Positions 62,964 to 64,000 of a DNA stretch of 64,000 bases are shown here, piece after piece. A model generated the notes under the pieces. That model made no database searches. It was given only the letters and a program-made list of their open reading frames with translations, and was not told the DNA's origin. Every line of letters begins with the position of its first letter. Position 1 is the first letter of the stretch. The translations under genes and the position numbers were made by a program. This DNA is from Pogostemon cablin (taxonomy: Eukaryota > Streptophyta > Magnoliopsida > Lamiales > Lamiaceae): contig CM042979.1 in assembly GCA_023678885.1 (NCBI GenBank), positions 26,464,981-26,528,980 on the forward strand, given 5' to 3'.

Positions 62964-64000
62964 ATGGTAGTTGACCGACCAAGTTTACATTTTTTGGTTT
63001 TAGTAAAAATTCAAGTAGAGAAGAATGCCAGAGAATGCATAGTCATTTGTTACCCTGTATTGCTCCAAGAGGAGGGACAACTGGTACTTGGAGGGCTTAG
63101 ACGTGAAGTGGAGTATATCCAAAATGAGATGGCACAGATAAAGGAGTTGCTGATGCAAAAAAATAATTAAAAAAATACTAACATTGGACTCAAGAAAGGA
63201 TTAGACAACTCTGAGAAATCTCCTATGATGTTGGAGATGTTCTTGACAAGTTCATGCTTCGATTTGGACAGTATCATGCTCCAAATGGATTCAGTGGCTG
63301 CCTCAAGAAAGCTTATGCTTGTATAAAGAATTTGAAAGCCAAACACCATATTGCTTCTGAAATCCAAGCTATCAAGTATGGATTGGATAATCATTTGTCC
63401 ACAATTCAAAAGAAATACAGAGAAATGTACACTGATCTTAATCAAGGCTCCAACTCTTCTATTACATCAAACAACGAATTGCACGGCCTTAGAGACGAAG
63501 CCCTGTACTTGAAAGACACTGAAGTTGTAGGAATTGAAGAGCCAAAGGATAGAATTTTAGAATTGATTTTGACCATAAAGGGAATTTGATCACGTTTCAA
63601 AGATTACGTGGTGTTAAGGTTCCACGTAGGATAGGTACTCGTTTTCTATCTTTGGAAACACTTCTAACTGTGAATGCAGATGAGGTTGATGGAGTTAGAA
63701 TGGTGAGAGAGATAGGAAAGCTGACACGGTTGAGAATTTTAAGCATAGCAAAGTTGAGAAGTGAAGATGGGCAGGAGCTCTGCTCTTCCATTGCCAAGTT
63801 AAACAATCTTCGCTGGTTACACATTAGTCAAGTTGAAGAAGACAAGTTGGAGCTCAACCATTCTCTTATATCATCACTCAAATTTCCCTTTCTAAAAGCA
63901 CTTAGGTTGGAAGGGTTCCTTGAGACGATACCTCAATGTGAACCCTCGTTGATTACATTTTGTGTCTACGTTGGAGCAGATTGAAGGAGGACCCACTCAA
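62964..64000 (+). pseudogene. RPM1-like NLR remnant, copy B (runs off window)
   Basis: Same coiled-coil-to-LRR fusion as 12945-13981, with the same NB-ARC loss and frameshifts. The window ends within the LRR, just after KEDP in the shifted frame. Confidence 0.85.

Overview
The window is AT-rich nuclear DNA of a flowering plant, most likely a dicot. The evidence is Ty1/copia and Ty3/gypsy retrotransposons with plant tRNA primer sites, CACTA, MULE and hAT DNA transposons, Stowaway-type MITEs, and remnants of an RPM1-like NLR resistance gene, a ZAT5-like zinc-finger gene and a gamma-COP gene. The sequence alone does not fix the species. I see no intact host gene. Almost everything is mobile DNA inserted into other mobile DNA, and most insertion sites can be proved by target-site duplications (TSDs).

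The first ~13.98 kb and the last ~14.0 kb (49994-64000) are the same sequence in the same orientation, about 50.0 kb apart. By eye I count about eleven substitutions plus length changes in TA arrays. Each copy contains a defective copia element (copia-1, minus strand) lying just upstream of an NLR pseudogene. One copia-1 LTR is split by a ~7.9 kb MULE with ~170-bp terminal inverted repeats (TIRs) and a 9-bp TSD. The MULE carries a captured 5' end of a ZAT5-like C2H2 gene plus an inverted partial copy of it. A ~6.5 kb CACTA element sits inside that captured reading frame. The CACTA holds a 1.87/1.72 kb internal tandem duplication, each unit with its own Stowaway MITE.

Between the copies, from left to right: the NLR pseudogene (coiled-coil joined to LRR, no NB-ARC) is split at 14018-21378 by copia-3, which is itself interrupted by two solo LTRs. 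A long-TIR element (21660-28465) is inserted at the NLR stop codon and holds a gypsy element with gag and protease but only one LTR. A region at about 29320-35162 with CACTA-like ends carries a Ulp1/C48 protease gene fragment and a captured fragment of gamma-COP. Then come two MITEs and copia-2 (36885-45978, minus strand, clear LTRs, PBS, PPT and TSD), whose RNase H is split by a 1.1 kb CACTA. The rest is a short tandem array, a Stowaway MITE, a hAT element containing a tRNA-like segment, and a solo LTR.

Relative order that can be read: copia-1 LTR, then MULE, then CACTA, then internal tandem duplication, then the ~14 kb duplication. The most notable items are the two independent gene captures, the hairpin-forming arrangement of the ZAT fragment, the NLR lacking NB-ARC, and the near-identical 14 kb repeat, which could be a recent duplication or an assembly artefact.
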